From NCBI RefSeq assembly GCF_008017415.1, contig NZ_VRSV01000002.1:1116001-1180000 (forward strand): a DNA stretch of 64,000 nucleotides, in the 5' to 3' direction. The position numbers and the translations under genes were made by a program. This DNA comes from Microbacterium hatanonis. GTDB lineage: Bacteria > Actinomycetota > Actinomycetes > Actinomycetales > Microbacteriaceae. This document shows positions 35,735-44,788 of this stretch, piece by piece (position 1 is the stretch's first letter; every line of letters starts with the position of its first letter). Under the pieces are notes generated by a model. It ran no database searches, was not told the DNA's origin, and saw only the letters and a list, made by a program, of their open reading frames with translations.

Positions 35735-36766
35735 CTAGCGCTTCGTCTCGTCGTCGGCGTGGATGACGGGCTCGCCCTCGATGCGGGAGCGATCCTTCTT
35801 GCGGTCGTCGTTGCGGGTCTTCGCGAGACTCGCGACGGTGGCGACGGCGATGGTCGCGCCGATGAACAGCAGCGAGAACCAGATCGGGATCTCAGGCACC
35901 CACAGGAGCGGCTCGCCCCCGTTGATGAACGGCAGCTCGTTGACGTGAAGGGCGTGGAACACGAGCTTCACACCGATGAACGCGAGGATGACCGCCAGAC
36001 CCTGGGCGAGGTAGACGAGGCGCTCGAGCAGGCCGCCGATGAGGAAGTACAGCTGGCGCAGACCCATCAGCGCGAACGCGTTGGCCGTGAACACGATGTA
36101 CGCCTCGTTCGTGAGGCCGTAGATCGCGGGGATCGAGTCGACGGCGAAGACGAGATCGATGAAGCCGATCGCGACGATCGTGAGCAGCATGGGGGTGACG
36201 AAGCGCTTGCCGTCCAGCTTCACCGTGAGCTTGTCGCCGTGGTACTCCTCGGTGACGGCCAGGTGGCGGCGCACGAACTTCATGAACCTGCCGTTGGCGG
36301 GGTCGCTCTCGCCATGGGAGAACGCCTGACGGTACGCGAGGAAGAGCAGCAGGGCGCCGAAGAGGTAGAAGATCCACGAGAAGTTGTCGATCAGCGCGGC
36401 GCCGACGGCGATGAACGCTCCGCGCATGATGAGCGCGATGACGATGCCGATCATGAGCACCTTCTGCTGGTACTTCTTGGGTACCGCGAAACCGGTCATG
36501 ATCAGCAGGAACACGAAGAGGTTGTCGATCGACAACGCCTTCTCGGTGAGGTACCCGGCGTAGTACTCGCCGCCGAAGTCCCAGCCCCACACCGCTCCGA
36601 TGACGACACCGAACAGCAGCGCCAGCCCGATGTAGAACGCCGACCAACGGGCGGATTCGCCCACTGTCGGTTCGTGCGGTGTGCGCACGTGCGCGAAGAA
36701 TTCGTAGACGAAGAACGCGATGGTGACCGCGATCGTGATGAGCCAAATGAGAGGCGTGATCTCCAT
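35735..36766 (-). CDS. TerC/Alx family membrane protein, predicted Mn exporter
   Basis: A 343-residue integral membrane protein with about eight to nine helices. The two family signatures are ALSIDNLFVFLLIM and VFAVDSIPAIYGL, whose acidic residues lie within membrane helices. TerC/Alx proteins export manganese or help metallate exported proteins. I start at the ATG at 36766; the frame upstream is the riboswitch. The linked Mn riboswitch strongly supports a manganese role. Confidence 0.93.
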   Translation of the reverse strand: MEITPLIWLITIAVTIAFFVYEFFAHVRTPHEPTVGESARWSAFYIGLALLFGVVIGAVWGWDFGGEYYAGYLTEKALSIDNLFVFLLIMTGFAVPKKYQQKVLMIGIVIALIMRGAFIAVGAALIDNFSWIFYLFGALLLFLAYRQAFSHGESDPANGRFMKFVRRHLAVTEEYHGDKLTVKLDGKRFVTPMLLTIVAIGFIDLVFAVDSIPAIYGLTNEAYIVFTANAFALMGLRQLYFLIGGLLERLVYLAQGLAVILAFIGVKLVFHALHVNELPFINGGEPLLWVPEIPIWFSLLFIGATIAVATVASLAKTRNDDRKKDRSRIEGEPVIHADDETKR

Positions 36767-36799
36767 GGGAGAGCTCCAGGGGTGAGAGGACGTTACAAC

Positions 36800-36908
36800 G
36801 ACGTCAAGGTCTCCTCCATCACGACCGGGGTCGGGACCGACGTGCCGGGACTCGATGTCGAGTCCGTAATGACGGCAGCGCCGCGAGTGGGAGTACTCCC
36901 CTTGCTCC
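36800..36908 (-). promoter_or_regulatory. yybP-ykoY manganese riboswitch
   Basis: On the minus strand the leader begins AAGGGGAGTA (36903-36894), has the conserved CCGTCATTACGG loop near the middle and a GGACTCGA/TCGAGTCC hairpin, and ends GGAGACCTT (36814-36806), whose CCTT closes P1 with the opening AAGG. These are the hallmarks of the yybP-ykoY class. It lies 40 nt upstream of the terC ATG. A GACGT-ACGTC hairpin (about 36788-36804) follows and could be the expression platform. Confidence 0.8.
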
Positions 36909-36989
36909 ACCAGGATAAGGCATGGCGCAGGGGCTTGGGGATGCGCCGTCTGTGTGGTAAGCGCTACGATCCGAGGCGGGGAGGATCGT

Positions 36990-37559
36990 ATGGGGACGAT
37001 CACATCGAACGGACGCTCGGACAGGGCGGCGCGGGCGGCCGTCGGAGTAGCTGCTCTGGGCCGCCGCATCCATGATCATCGGACGGCGCAGGGACTGTCC
37101 CTGCAGGAGTTCGCGACGCTCGCCGGTGTCGCCGCTCCCGCGCTGTCGGCGCTCGAGCGCGGCGAAGGGGCGACGTCGCTCTCGACCCTGTTCGCGGCGG
37201 CCGACGCCCTCGGGGTCCCGGTGCGGTCGTTCGTATCGGTGGGGGAGACGTCGGCGGATGCTGCGCCTCCTCCGCCTGTGGGCGATCACGCGCCGGCGGT
37301 GCCCGCGGCGGTCGCGGAGCCGCCGTCGAGCGATCCGGCCTCTCCGGCGGAGCGCGCCCCTCGCACGTTCGCGGATCTGCGCAAGGGAGCGCTCGCCGAC
37401 CGCTCGTTCGATTCCCTGCCGCAGTTCGCCGTTGCCGCCGTGATGGAGGCGCGTTATTCGGTCGCCGCGATCGCGCGGGTCTTCCGGGTGCCGGCGTGGA
37501 AGCTGCAGGGCTGGGTCGACGAGAAGACCGCGTCGGATCCTGCCGCACACCGCCGGTAG
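36990..37559 (+). CDS. XRE family transcriptional regulator
   Basis: A 189-residue protein from ATG 36990 behind GGGGAGG; an earlier GTG at 36954 is less likely. The N-terminal HTH_3 domain (about residues 24-80) reads GLSLQEFATLAGVAAPALSAL. A Pro/Ala-rich linker leads to a C-terminal region with a second possible helix-turn-helix (YSVAAIARVFRVPAWKLQGW). The duplicated DNA-binding pattern is unusual. It is divergent from terC. Targets are unknown. Confidence 0.82.
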   Translation: MGTITSNGRSDRAARAAVGVAALGRRIHDHRTAQGLSLQEFATLAGVAAPALSALERGEGATSLSTLFAAADALGVPVRSFVSVGETSADAAPPPPVGDHAPAVPAAVAEPPSSDPASPAERAPRTFADLRKGALADRSFDSLPQFAVAAVMEARYSVAAIARVFRVPAWKLQGWVDEKTASDPAAHRR

Positions 37560-37598
37560 CGCGTGCGCAACCCCGGCTTCCCCGGGTGTCGTGCGACG

Positions 37599-37604
37599 TA
37601 CGCT
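37599..37604 (+). promoter_or_regulatory. Leaderless -10 box of the 83-residue gene
   Basis: TACGCT lies 6 nt before the ATG at 37611. Confidence 0.5.
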
Positions 37605-37610
37605 CGCGCC

Positions 37611-37862
37611 ATGAAGACCTCAGAGATCTCCTGGAACGAACCCGCACGAGCGAAGATCCTCGACGACGCCGACCGCGTGCTGCGCGAGGCGGTCGTCGAC
37701 GTCGCGAAGACCCGCCCCGACGTGACGGCCGACGAAGCGTTCGCCGAACTGAACGCGCGCCTGAAGGACCGGTTCATCGACTACGAACCCGGACCCGACC
37801 TGCGCAAGTACGCCGAGGCCATCGTCGCCGGTGAGATCGAGTACGAAAGCGACACCGAGTAG
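37611..37862 (+). CDS. Small acidic hypothetical protein
   Basis: An 83-residue soluble, acidic, helical protein from the ATG at 37611. I do not recognise a family. Sequence runs MKTSEISWNEPARAKILDDA and ends GEIEYESDTE. It has no signal or membrane segment. The ATG follows TACGCT by 6 nt, supporting leaderless expression. It lies 51 bp after the XRE regulator and could be co-regulated. Confidence 0.6.
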   Translation: MKTSEISWNEPARAKILDDADRVLREAVVDVAKTRPDVTADEAFAELNARLKDRFIDYEPGPDLRKYAEAIVAGEIEYESDTE

Positions 37863-37946
37863 TCACCTCCGCGCCATCCGGGGCTGTTACGGTGCGGCGA
37901 CCGCGGCCGACCACGGCGGTGGATCGATCTCAGCGGGAGCGGCCAC

Positions 37947-38918
37947 GTGAACCACTCGAACGGCTCGCACCGACCGGGCTCCCTGCGACGAGCCGCCGCC
38001 CTCCTCGCGTCGGCGGTCGTCGCGGGGTCGTTCCTCGCTCCCGCGACGGCCGTGGCGGCGGAGCCCGGCACCGGGCGCATCCTCGGACGCCTCGCCTCCG
38101 ACACCGGGCAGGCGGTCGCCGGCGACGTCGTCGCGATCGACGAATCGACCGGTCAGGCGTACAGCGCGACAGCTCGATCCGACGGCGGCTACGCGATCAG
38201 CGACGTTCCGGCCGGCCGATACGCGGTGCTGTTCCGTCCGTCGGAGATCGCGCTCCCGGATGCCCCCTTCGGGTATGTGGAGGCGTGGTTCCCCAACGTC
38301 CGCCGAGGTGACGACGCCACGCGCGTGATCGTGGATGCCGGAGCCGAGACCCTCGCCGTCGACGCGGCCTTGACGGCGGCGGGCCGGGTGACGGGCGCGA
38401 TCTCGGGTGCGGACGGCCGGTACGCCGTCGCGCTCCTGAACGAGCCGACCCCGGTCGATCCCTTCGACGGCGACACCCTCGTCGTCGAGAGCGACCCCAC
38501 CGGACGCTTCGTCCTGCGGGCTCCCGCCGGCAGATACGAGCTTCTCGTGTACCGGCGTTCCGGTCACGACTGGCTGCCCTACGCGCTCGCCGAAGAGACC
38601 GTGGAGCTGTCGAGCCGCCGCGACGTCGAGGTGACGCCCGTGGTCGTGCCGACCGCCGGCGCGGTCGAGCTGCTGCTGTGCGCAGAAGACGGGGCGTTCG
38701 CCGCGGAGGCCGATGTCACGCTCGCGCGGCAGGGGTGCGTCCGCGTGGAGCGGGACGGACTCACCGACCACACCGGTCGCGTGCTCTTCGAAGGACTGGC
38801 CCCGGGGCGCTACGCCGTGGCGGTCGACGGTGTCGCCCGCACACCGTCTCTCGTGGTCACGATCGAACCTGACCGCATCGCGAGGATCACCGGTCCGGCG
38901 AGCGCGATCACCGCATAG
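37947..38918 (+). CDS. Secreted protein with carboxypeptidase-regulatory-like domains
   Basis: A 323-residue protein with GTG start and a signal peptide cut after about AVAA (residue 38). Repeated beta-sandwich units start with GRILGRLASDTGQAVAG and GRVTGAISGADG, each followed by an AGRYAV/AGRYEL turn typical of CarboxypepD_reg domains. These domains serve as structural or adhesive modules. No catalytic domain or anchor is present. It lies directly upstream of the large M14 carboxypeptidase. Confidence 0.75.
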   Translation: MNHSNGSHRPGSLRRAAALLASAVVAGSFLAPATAVAAEPGTGRILGRLASDTGQAVAGDVVAIDESTGQAYSATARSDGGYAISDVPAGRYAVLFRPSEIALPDAPFGYVEAWFPNVRRGDDATRVIVDAGAETLAVDAALTAAGRVTGAISGADGRYAVALLNEPTPVDPFDGDTLVVESDPTGRFVLRAPAGRYELLVYRRSGHDWLPYALAEETVELSSRRDVEVTPVVVPTAGAVELLLCAEDGAFAAEADVTLARQGCVRVERDGLTDHTGRVLFEGLAPGRYAVAVDGVARTPSLVVTIEPDRIARITGPASAITA

Positions 38919-39085
38919 CCCGCGCATAGTCTTCTCGACACCCGGCCGACACGAGGGCGAAACACGCGCTTCCTAGGGTAGGGGCACCGCCTGTCTCTTC
39001 GATCCCCGTCCCACCGGACGGCGTGGTCCCGCGCGCTCAGCTCCGAGCGCGCGTCGAGCTCCCCCTCTCGAATGGAGTCCGCTTC

Positions 39086-41908
39086 GTGCGAACCCGTGCC
39101 CTCGTGTCCATAGGTGGCGTCGTCGCCATCGCCTCCTCCATGCTGGCGTTCGCGCCGGCGAGCGCGGCGGTCGACCCGCCCGCGCTCTCGATCGTCCGAC
39201 CGACGTCGTCGATCGAGATGCCGACGCAGTACCCGTATCAGCCCCGGCTCACCGTCGTCCCCGACCTGCCCACGGACGCGTCGATCGCGCGCGGCGTGAT
39301 GCCCTACGACGAGATCGCCCCGTTCCTGAACCGCCTGATGGACCGCAGCAACCGCGTGTCGTCGCAGGTCGTGGGCACCTCCTACCAGGGCCGCGAGATC
39401 TACATGGTGACGGTGACGTCGCGTGAGACCCCCGCCGAGACGGCTCAGCAGGACGCCTGGCGCACCAAGGTGAAGTACGACCCCGCCGCCGCAGCATCCG
39501 ATGCGGCGCTCGCCGAGGGCTACAAGGTGCCGCTGTGGTTCAACGCGAACATCCACGGCAACGAGTGGGAGGGCACGGACGCCACCCTCAACTACATCGA
39601 GGATCTCGCCACCAGCGCCGACCCGGTCATCCAGGACCTGCTCGACAACCACCGCATCTACTTCACGGTCACGAACAACCCCGACGGGCGCGCGCTCGGG
39701 CAGCGCGGCACCGCCAACGGGTACGACCCGAACCGCGACTTCATCACCGGTGCGACGAAGGAGGCGTCGATCGTCCGCGACCTCGCCAGCATCATCCAGC
39801 CGACCTATTTCATCGACCTGCACGGTTACACCAACGTGCTGCAGGTCGAACCGTGCGGTCCGCCCCACGGCGAGAACTACGAGTACGACCTGTTCGTGCC
39901 GCACGCCTACGCGACCGCGCTCGACATCGAGAAGGCCGTGACCGAGGCGAACATCCCCGGCAACACCTACTACGACCCCGAGACCGCGGGAGTGACGTCG
40001 ACCAACACCGGCTTCATCAACATCCCCTACCGCGACCAGCGTTCGGGATGGGACGACTGGCCGCCGATCTTCGCCCCGCAGTACGTCGCCTACCAGGGTG
40101 CCGTCACGAACACGGTCGAGCTCCCGCTCGGTCGCAGCGGTGACCAGCCGGCGCGCGCGAAGGTGAACATCGAGGTCGCCGAGGTGGTCATCGACACCGT
40201 CGCCGACTACGTGCAGGAGAACAGCGCCTCGCTGCTGGAGAACCAGATCGAGATCTTCGAGCGCGGGCTCACCGGCGCCGAGAGCGTCGAGATCCCCGCC
40301 GACGTCTCGCCGGACGACCTCGCCGAGGGCGTGCCCACGGAGTGGACCGACATCTGGGACGAGAACGACATCTACACGACCGAGTTCCCGCGCGCCTACG
40401 TCATCCCGCAGGGTGCGGGTCAGCGCTCCGACTCCGACGCGCGGACGCTCGTGCAGCAGCTGCTCGTCAACGGCATCGAGGTCTCGCGCACGACGGCATC
40501 GTTCACCGCCGAGGGCGTCACCTACCCGGCCGGCTCCTACTACGTCGACATGCACCAGCCGGTCCGCGGACTCGCCAACGCGCTGCTCGGCGACGGCACC
40601 GACATCACCGAGCGGGTGCCCGACATGTACGACATCTCCGCGTGGAGCCTGTCGCTGCTGTGGGGAGCCGATGTCGAGGCCCTCGGCTACACGACCGATC
40701 CCGCCCCGACGACGGCACTCGAGCCCATCTCCGAGGCGCCTCTCACGGGTTCGGTGGATCCCGCGAGCGACTACCTCTCGTTCGAGCCGCGCGGCGTCGC
40801 CGACTACCAGGCCATCAACGAGCTGCTGGGCGAGGGCATCGCGCTGTCGCAGCTCGAGGACGGCACCGTGGTGTTCCGGCGCGACGCGACGGCGGATGCT
40901 GCGGCCCGGGCCGCAGCGGGCATCTACGGCGTCGACTTCGCCGCCTCCGACGGATCGGGTCTGCGCGAGGAGGGCGTCGTCGGACTCCGTCCGGTTCGCG
41001 TCGGATACGTCACCAGCACCGACGACCGCGACGCGCTCACCAAGCTCGGCTTCACCGATCTCGTACCGGTTACCGCGGCGACGATCGATTCGGGCGCGGT
41101 CGACCTCGGCTCGATCGATCTGCTGTGGGTCGGCGCCACACTGAACATCAACCCGACGACGCAGGCGACCGGCTATACCGCGATGCGCACGTTCCTGGAC
41201 TCGGGCAAGCCCGTCGTCGGGCGCGGCGCGGCCGGAGCGTCGTTCGTGTCGACCTTCGGACTGGCCACTGTGACGGCGACGACGGGCACGTCGGGGTCCA
41301 ACGGCATCGTGTCCATCGACACTCCCGAGGACGGGGTGCTGGGCGACTTCGCCCAGGACACCGCGTTCGTCTACCCGGCGACGTGGTTCACTGCCCTCGG
41401 GGAGAATGTGTCGGTCGAGGCGAGCTACGCCGCAGACCCGCTGGTCTCGGGTCACTGGCGGGCAACCGACGGCCGATCCACGACCGATGCCGCAGGCAAG
41501 GCCGCAGCCGTGTCTGCGACGTCGACGATCTCGGGTAATCGCGTGTTCCTGTTCGGTACCTCTCCGACGTTCCGCAACCACCCGGTCGGCGCGTTCAGCG
41601 ACGTCGCGCGGTCGATCTTCTGGGCTACCGAGACGGCGAGCGCCGTCGAACCGCCCGTCGTGCAGCCCGAGCCGACGGCGACCCCGACGCCGGAGCCGAC
41701 GACGGAGCCGACCGCGGCCCCGACGCCGACGCCGACGCCCACGACCACCGGGGCCCCGGCGGTCGTGGTGCCGCCGAACGACTCGAGCCTCGCGGCGACG
41801 GGTGGGTCGAGCCCGGGGTCGCTCTGGGCCGGGGCCGCCGCGCTCATGATGTTCGGAGCGGGTGCGTTCGTGCTCGCCCGCACGCGGGCGAGGCGTTCCG
41901 CCGAGTGA
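39086..41908 (+). CDS. Large sortase-anchored M14 zinc carboxypeptidase
   Basis: A 940-residue protein from the GTG at 39086 behind GGAG; an earlier GTG at 39023 precedes the signal peptide and is less likely. The M14 domain is N-terminal: zinc ligands H157 and E160 (NANIHGNEWEG) and H246 (FIDLHGYTN), with the catalytic Glu likely in NTVELPLG. A second large region of about 400 residues ends in a Pro/Thr linker, LAATGG, a membrane helix and RTRARR, a sortase-type anchor. It probably trims peptides at the cell surface. Confidence 0.88.
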   Translation: MRTRALVSIGGVVAIASSMLAFAPASAAVDPPALSIVRPTSSIEMPTQYPYQPRLTVVPDLPTDASIARGVMPYDEIAPFLNRLMDRSNRVSSQVVGTSYQGREIYMVTVTSRETPAETAQQDAWRTKVKYDPAAAASDAALAEGYKVPLWFNANIHGNEWEGTDATLNYIEDLATSADPVIQDLLDNHRIYFTVTNNPDGRALGQRGTANGYDPNRDFITGATKEASIVRDLASIIQPTYFIDLHGYTNVLQVEPCGPPHGENYEYDLFVPHAYATALDIEKAVTEANIPGNTYYDPETAGVTSTNTGFINIPYRDQRSGWDDWPPIFAPQYVAYQGAVTNTVELPLGRSGDQPARAKVNIEVAEVVIDTVADYVQENSASLLENQIEIFERGLTGAESVEIPADVSPDDLAEGVPTEWTDIWDENDIYTTEFPRAYVIPQGAGQRSDSDARTLVQQLLVNGIEVSRTTASFTAEGVTYPAGSYYVDMHQPVRGLANALLGDGTDITERVPDMYDISAWSLSLLWGADVEALGYTTDPAPTTALEPISEAPLTGSVDPASDYLSFEPRGVADYQAINELLGEGIALSQLEDGTVVFRRDATADAAARAAAGIYGVDFAASDGSGLREEGVVGLRPVRVGYVTSTDDRDALTKLGFTDLVPVTAATIDSGAVDLGSIDLLWVGATLNINPTTQATGYTAMRTFLDSGKPVVGRGAAGASFVSTFGLATVTATTGTSGSNGIVSIDTPEDGVLGDFAQDTAFVYPATWFTALGENVSVEASYAADPLVSGHWRATDGRSTTDAAGKAAAVSATSTISGNRVFLFGTSPTFRNHPVGAFSDVARSIFWATETASAVEPPVVQPEPTATPTPEPTTEPTAAPTPTPTPTTTGAPAVVVPPNDSSLAATGGSSPGSLWAGAAALMMFGAGAFVLARTRARRSAE

Positions 41909-41914
41909 TCCGAC

Positions 41915-41954
41915 GAGGGGGAGGGCGGGATCATCGCATCCCGTCCTCCCCCTC
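41915..41954 (+). terminator. Terminator after the M14 gene
   Basis: GAGGGGGAGG-G-CGGGAT pairs with ATCCCG-T-CCTCCCCCTC: 16 of 17 positions match, with a CATCGC loop. Confidence 0.8.
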
Positions 41955-41983
41955 GCCGTCCCGCCACGACAGAGGAGTACCGC

Positions 41984-42592
41984 ATGACCGAGCAGGATGA
42001 TCGGACCGATGCCGAGACCGTCGCGTCGACCGTCCGACGACGGATCGTCTGGGGGTACGTGGGCGGCGCGGCGCTGATCGTCGTCGCGGTGCTGCTGGCC
42101 TGGTGGGCGATCGCGAACGGGGCCGCGACCGCGGCTCCCGCCGCCTCGATGCCGACGACGCCGACCGCATCGTCATCGCCGCCGGGATCGCCCGCGGCAT
42201 CCGTCGCCCCGTCCGCCGGTCCGGCGTCGTCGACTGCGCCGCCGCCCGCCGCGAGCGACGCGCCGGACGCCTCGGGTACGCCTGAGACCACCACCGCGCC
42301 GGTCATCGATGCCTTCGCGGTGAGCACGACCGCGGCCGAATGCACGGACGATCGCTCGGCGACCGTGCCCCTCTCCTTCACCTGGAACACCACCGGCGCC
42401 GGCGAGGCGTGGATCGGGGTCGGGACGACGGATGCGTCGGCCGTGCCGTCCGCCGCCGTGCCGCCGTCATCCGGCGGCTACACCGGGCTCGCCTTCTCCT
42501 GCCGTGACGAGGAGCAGCTGTACACCCTGACCGTCCGCGGCCCGGGCGGGACGACGAGCAGCTCGGTCACCGTCGCGCGGTCGCTCCTCTGA
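41984..42592 (+). CDS. Hypothetical membrane-anchored extracytoplasmic protein
   Basis: A 202-residue protein with one membrane helix near residues 24-45 (VWGYVGGAALIVVAVLLAWW), then a Pro/Ser/Ala-rich linker of about 60 residues and a small C-terminal beta domain (about 110-202) with two Cys (STTAAECTDD, LAFSCRDEE) that may form a disulfide. No family recognised. It runs convergently into the luciferase-like gene with a 6-bp gap. Confidence 0.7.
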   Translation: MTEQDDRTDAETVASTVRRRIVWGYVGGAALIVVAVLLAWWAIANGAATAAPAASMPTTPTASSSPPGSPAASVAPSAGPASSTAPPPAASDAPDASGTPETTTAPVIDAFAVSTTAAECTDDRSATVPLSFTWNTTGAGEAWIGVGTTDASAVPSAAVPPSSGGYTGLAFSCRDEEQLYTLTVRGPGGTTSSSVTVARSLL

Positions 42593-42598
42593 CCCGCG

Positions 42599-43570
42599 TC
42601 AGAGGGCGCGGAGCTTCTCGAGCAGCGGTTCGGCGATCTCGGCGACGAAGCGCTCCTGCTGCTCGTCGCCGACCTGCACGATGGCGATGTCGGTGAAGCC
42701 CGCGTCGACGAACGGACGGACGCTCTCGGCCAGGGCGTCGAGGTCGGGGCCGCAGGCGATCGACTCCGCGACGTCCTCGGGCCGGACGAACTGGCTCGCG
42801 CCCTCGAAACCGGCCGGCGTCGGAAGATCCGAGTTCACCGCCCAGCCCCCGGCGAACCAGCGGAACTGATCGTGGGCGCGGGCGATCGCCGCATCCTTGT
42901 CGGGGTCCCAGCTGATCGGGATCTGGCCGATCTTCCGCGAGGCGGGCTCACCCTCTCGCGCGGCATCCCACGACGAGATCAGGTCGGCGTCGGGTTCGGT
43001 GGTGATGAGGTGATCCCCGAGCGGGGCGAACTGCGCGATCGACTTCGCCCCCGAGACCGCGACCCCGATGGGCACGCCGCCGTCGGGCGCGTCCCAGATG
43101 CGGGCCGAATCCACCCGGAAGTACTCGCCGTCGTAGGTGACGAGATCACCGGTGTGGAGCGCCCGGATGATCTCGATCGCCTCCACGAGCATCTCCTGTC
43201 GGGGCTGCACCGACGGCCAGCCCTCGCCGATCACGTGCTCGTTGAGGTTCTCGCCCGAACCGAGACCCAGCGTGAAGCGGTTGTCGGAGAGGATCTGCAG
43301 CGTCGCCGCCTTCTGCGCGACGACCGCGGGGTGGTAGCGCAGAGTGGGGCAGGTGACGTAGGTCATCAGCTCGACCTTCGACGTCGCGTTCGCGACCGCA
43401 CCCAGCACGGTCCAGGCGTACGGGGCGTGACCCTGGCTCGTGAGCCACGGGGAGAAGTGGTCGCTCGAGACGAGGAAGTCGAAGCCGGCGTCCTCGGCGG
43501 ATGCGGCGTACCGCACGAGCTCGCGAGGACCGCTCTGCTCGGTCATCAGTGTGTAGCCGAAACGGGTCAT
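42599..43570 (-). CDS. F420-dependent luciferase-like oxidoreductase (G6PDH-type)
   Basis: A 323-residue TIM-barrel flavin/F420 enzyme. FGYTLMTEQSGPRELVRYA, GFDFLVSSDHFSPW, TPTLRYHPAVVAQKAA-type CPTLRYHPAVVAQ, and GLGSGENLNEHVIGEGWP match the TIGR03557 branch that includes F420-dependent glucose-6-phosphate dehydrogenase. The exact substrate cannot be set from sequence. F420 use fits the actinobacterial origin. The gene stands alone. Confidence 0.85.
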   Translation of the reverse strand: MTRFGYTLMTEQSGPRELVRYAASAEDAGFDFLVSSDHFSPWLTSQGHAPYAWTVLGAVANATSKVELMTYVTCPTLRYHPAVVAQKAATLQILSDNRFTLGLGSGENLNEHVIGEGWPSVQPRQEMLVEAIEIIRALHTGDLVTYDGEYFRVDSARIWDAPDGGVPIGVAVSGAKSIAQFAPLGDHLITTEPDADLISSWDAAREGEPASRKIGQIPISWDPDKDAAIARAHDQFRWFAGGWAVNSDLPTPAGFEGASQFVRPEDVAESIACGPDLDALAESVRPFVDAGFTDIAIVQVGDEQQERFVAEIAEPLLEKLRAL

Positions 43571-43933
43571 GCTGTGCTCCCTCGTCGTCGTCCGCCGCTG
43601 AGTTCTCCTGCGGGGGTTCCGACGATAAGCGGGGCACCACGACGTCGTGCCGGGGTTGCCGAAGCGGTTGCGTTAGGGCATCCTGCCGGGACTCAGAAGG
43701 GCTGACGACCGACGATGGTCCGCGGCTTCTTCGAGCGGGCAGGGGCCGGCGCCGCGGCTCTGCGGTTCGATCCGACCGCGGGGTCGAACCTCTCCGTACC
43801 GGCGGGAGGGGTGGGGCGGGGGGCTGAACGTTCTGAGGGATTGTCCATCACCGAACGCTATGCGTTTCACATGTACGTGCTCACAGGTTCGCGCTCGGGC
43901 CCCCGAGGCGGTAAGGGGGCCCGAGCGCGAGCG
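43571..43933. other. Intergenic region between luciferase-like and ABC transporter genes
   Basis: 363 bp without a convincing gene. It holds the upstream region of the minus-strand luciferase-like gene, a direct repeat GGTTGC (near 43653 and 43665), a 7-bp hairpin GGTTCGA/TCGAACC (43764-43770 and 43784-43790) and the downstream terminator of the ABC pair. Confidence 0.5.
43892..43927 (-). terminator. Terminator of the ABC exporter operon
   Basis: CGCTCGGGCCCCC (43892-43904) and GGGGGCCCGAGCG (43915-43927) form a perfect 13-bp stem just after the minus-strand permease gene. Confidence 0.8.
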
Positions 43934-44788
43934 TCACGCGTCGCGGCGCTTCAGCAGCACGATCGCCGTCGAGAACAGCACGACGACCCACGCGACGAGG
44001 ATCAGTCCGCCGGCCCAGGGCTCGATGGTCCAGAGCCCCTCGGTGGTGGGCCCGCCCGACGACTCGACGGGATAGGCCGCCAGGGCGCTACCCGCCGACG
44101 AGGGCAGGATCTTCTCGAGGTTCTGCATCCACACCAGCTGTGTCAGCACGCCCACGATGTTCAGCACGATCGGGGCGGCGAGGACGAGGCCCAGCGCCAC
44201 GGCGACGCTCCCCGCCGTGTTGCGGATGATCGCGCCGAGCGAGAACGCGATGAGCCCCACGAGCACGAGGTAGCCGACGCCACCGAGGATGGCGAGCCAG
44301 TACTGCGGGTCTGCGAGGTCGGTCTCGAGGCCTTTGCCCGACAGCAGCGCCACGGACACCGCGATCGAGATGCCGAAAGAGATCACGGCGACGACGAACG
44401 TCGCGATGGCGAACACGAGTGCTTTCGCCAAGAGCGCGGGCGTCCGCTTCGGCACGGCGGTGAGCGTGGAGCGGATCATGCCGGTGCCGTACTCGCCCGA
44501 GATGATGAGCACGCCGAGCACGCTGACCACGAGGGCCCCGAAGGTGGTGCTGATCGTCACCGCCTGCACGGACAGCGACTGGGCGGAGTCGCCCGTGGGT
44601 GCGGGGTCGACGCTGAGCGATGCGGACAGCAGCAGGCTGAAGCCGACGGTCAGCACGACCAGGATCGCGAAGCACCACCAGGTCGAGCGGATGCTGCGGA
44701 ACTTGATCCACTCGGAAGCCACGACTCCGCCGAAGCTGAGGTCGCGGCCGGTGGGGGTGAACACGGGGGTGGGGGTCGAGGTGCTCAT
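43934..44788 (-). CDS. ABC-2 type exporter permease
   Basis: A 284-residue membrane protein with six helices, the ABC-2 permease layout. SGEYGTGMIRSTLTAVP is the characteristic cytosolic segment after helix 2. It ends in KRRDA. The ATG at 44788 overlaps the ATPase stop by 4 bp; the frame continues upstream through the ATPase and is discarded. It works with the adjoining ATPase, probably in drug, peptide or lipid export; the substrate is unknown. Confidence 0.9.
   Translation of the reverse strand: MSTSTPTPVFTPTGRDLSFGGVVASEWIKFRSIRSTWWCFAILVVLTVGFSLLLSASLSVDPAPTGDSAQSLSVQAVTISTTFGALVVSVLGVLIISGEYGTGMIRSTLTAVPKRTPALLAKALVFAIATFVVAVISFGISIAVSVALLSGKGLETDLADPQYWLAILGGVGYLVLVGLIAFSLGAIIRNTAGSVAVALGLVLAAPIVLNIVGVLTQLVWMQNLEKILPSSAGSALAAYPVESSGGPTTEGLWTIEPWAGGLILVAWVVVLFSTAIVLLKRRDA

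Noticed and set aside
34397..37075. An 892-codon plus-strand frame across GH3, terC and the riboswitch
   Set aside because: It crosses three well-supported features on both strands and has no domain.
38810..41581. A 923-codon minus-strand open frame across the M14 gene
   Set aside because: It is the reverse complement of a clear M14 protease with signal peptide and zinc motifs; composition is typical of high-GC antisense frames.
43764..43790. GGTTCGATCC resembling a tRNA T-arm
   Set aside because: No acceptor, anticodon or D arm can be folded around it; it is simply a 7-bp hairpin.
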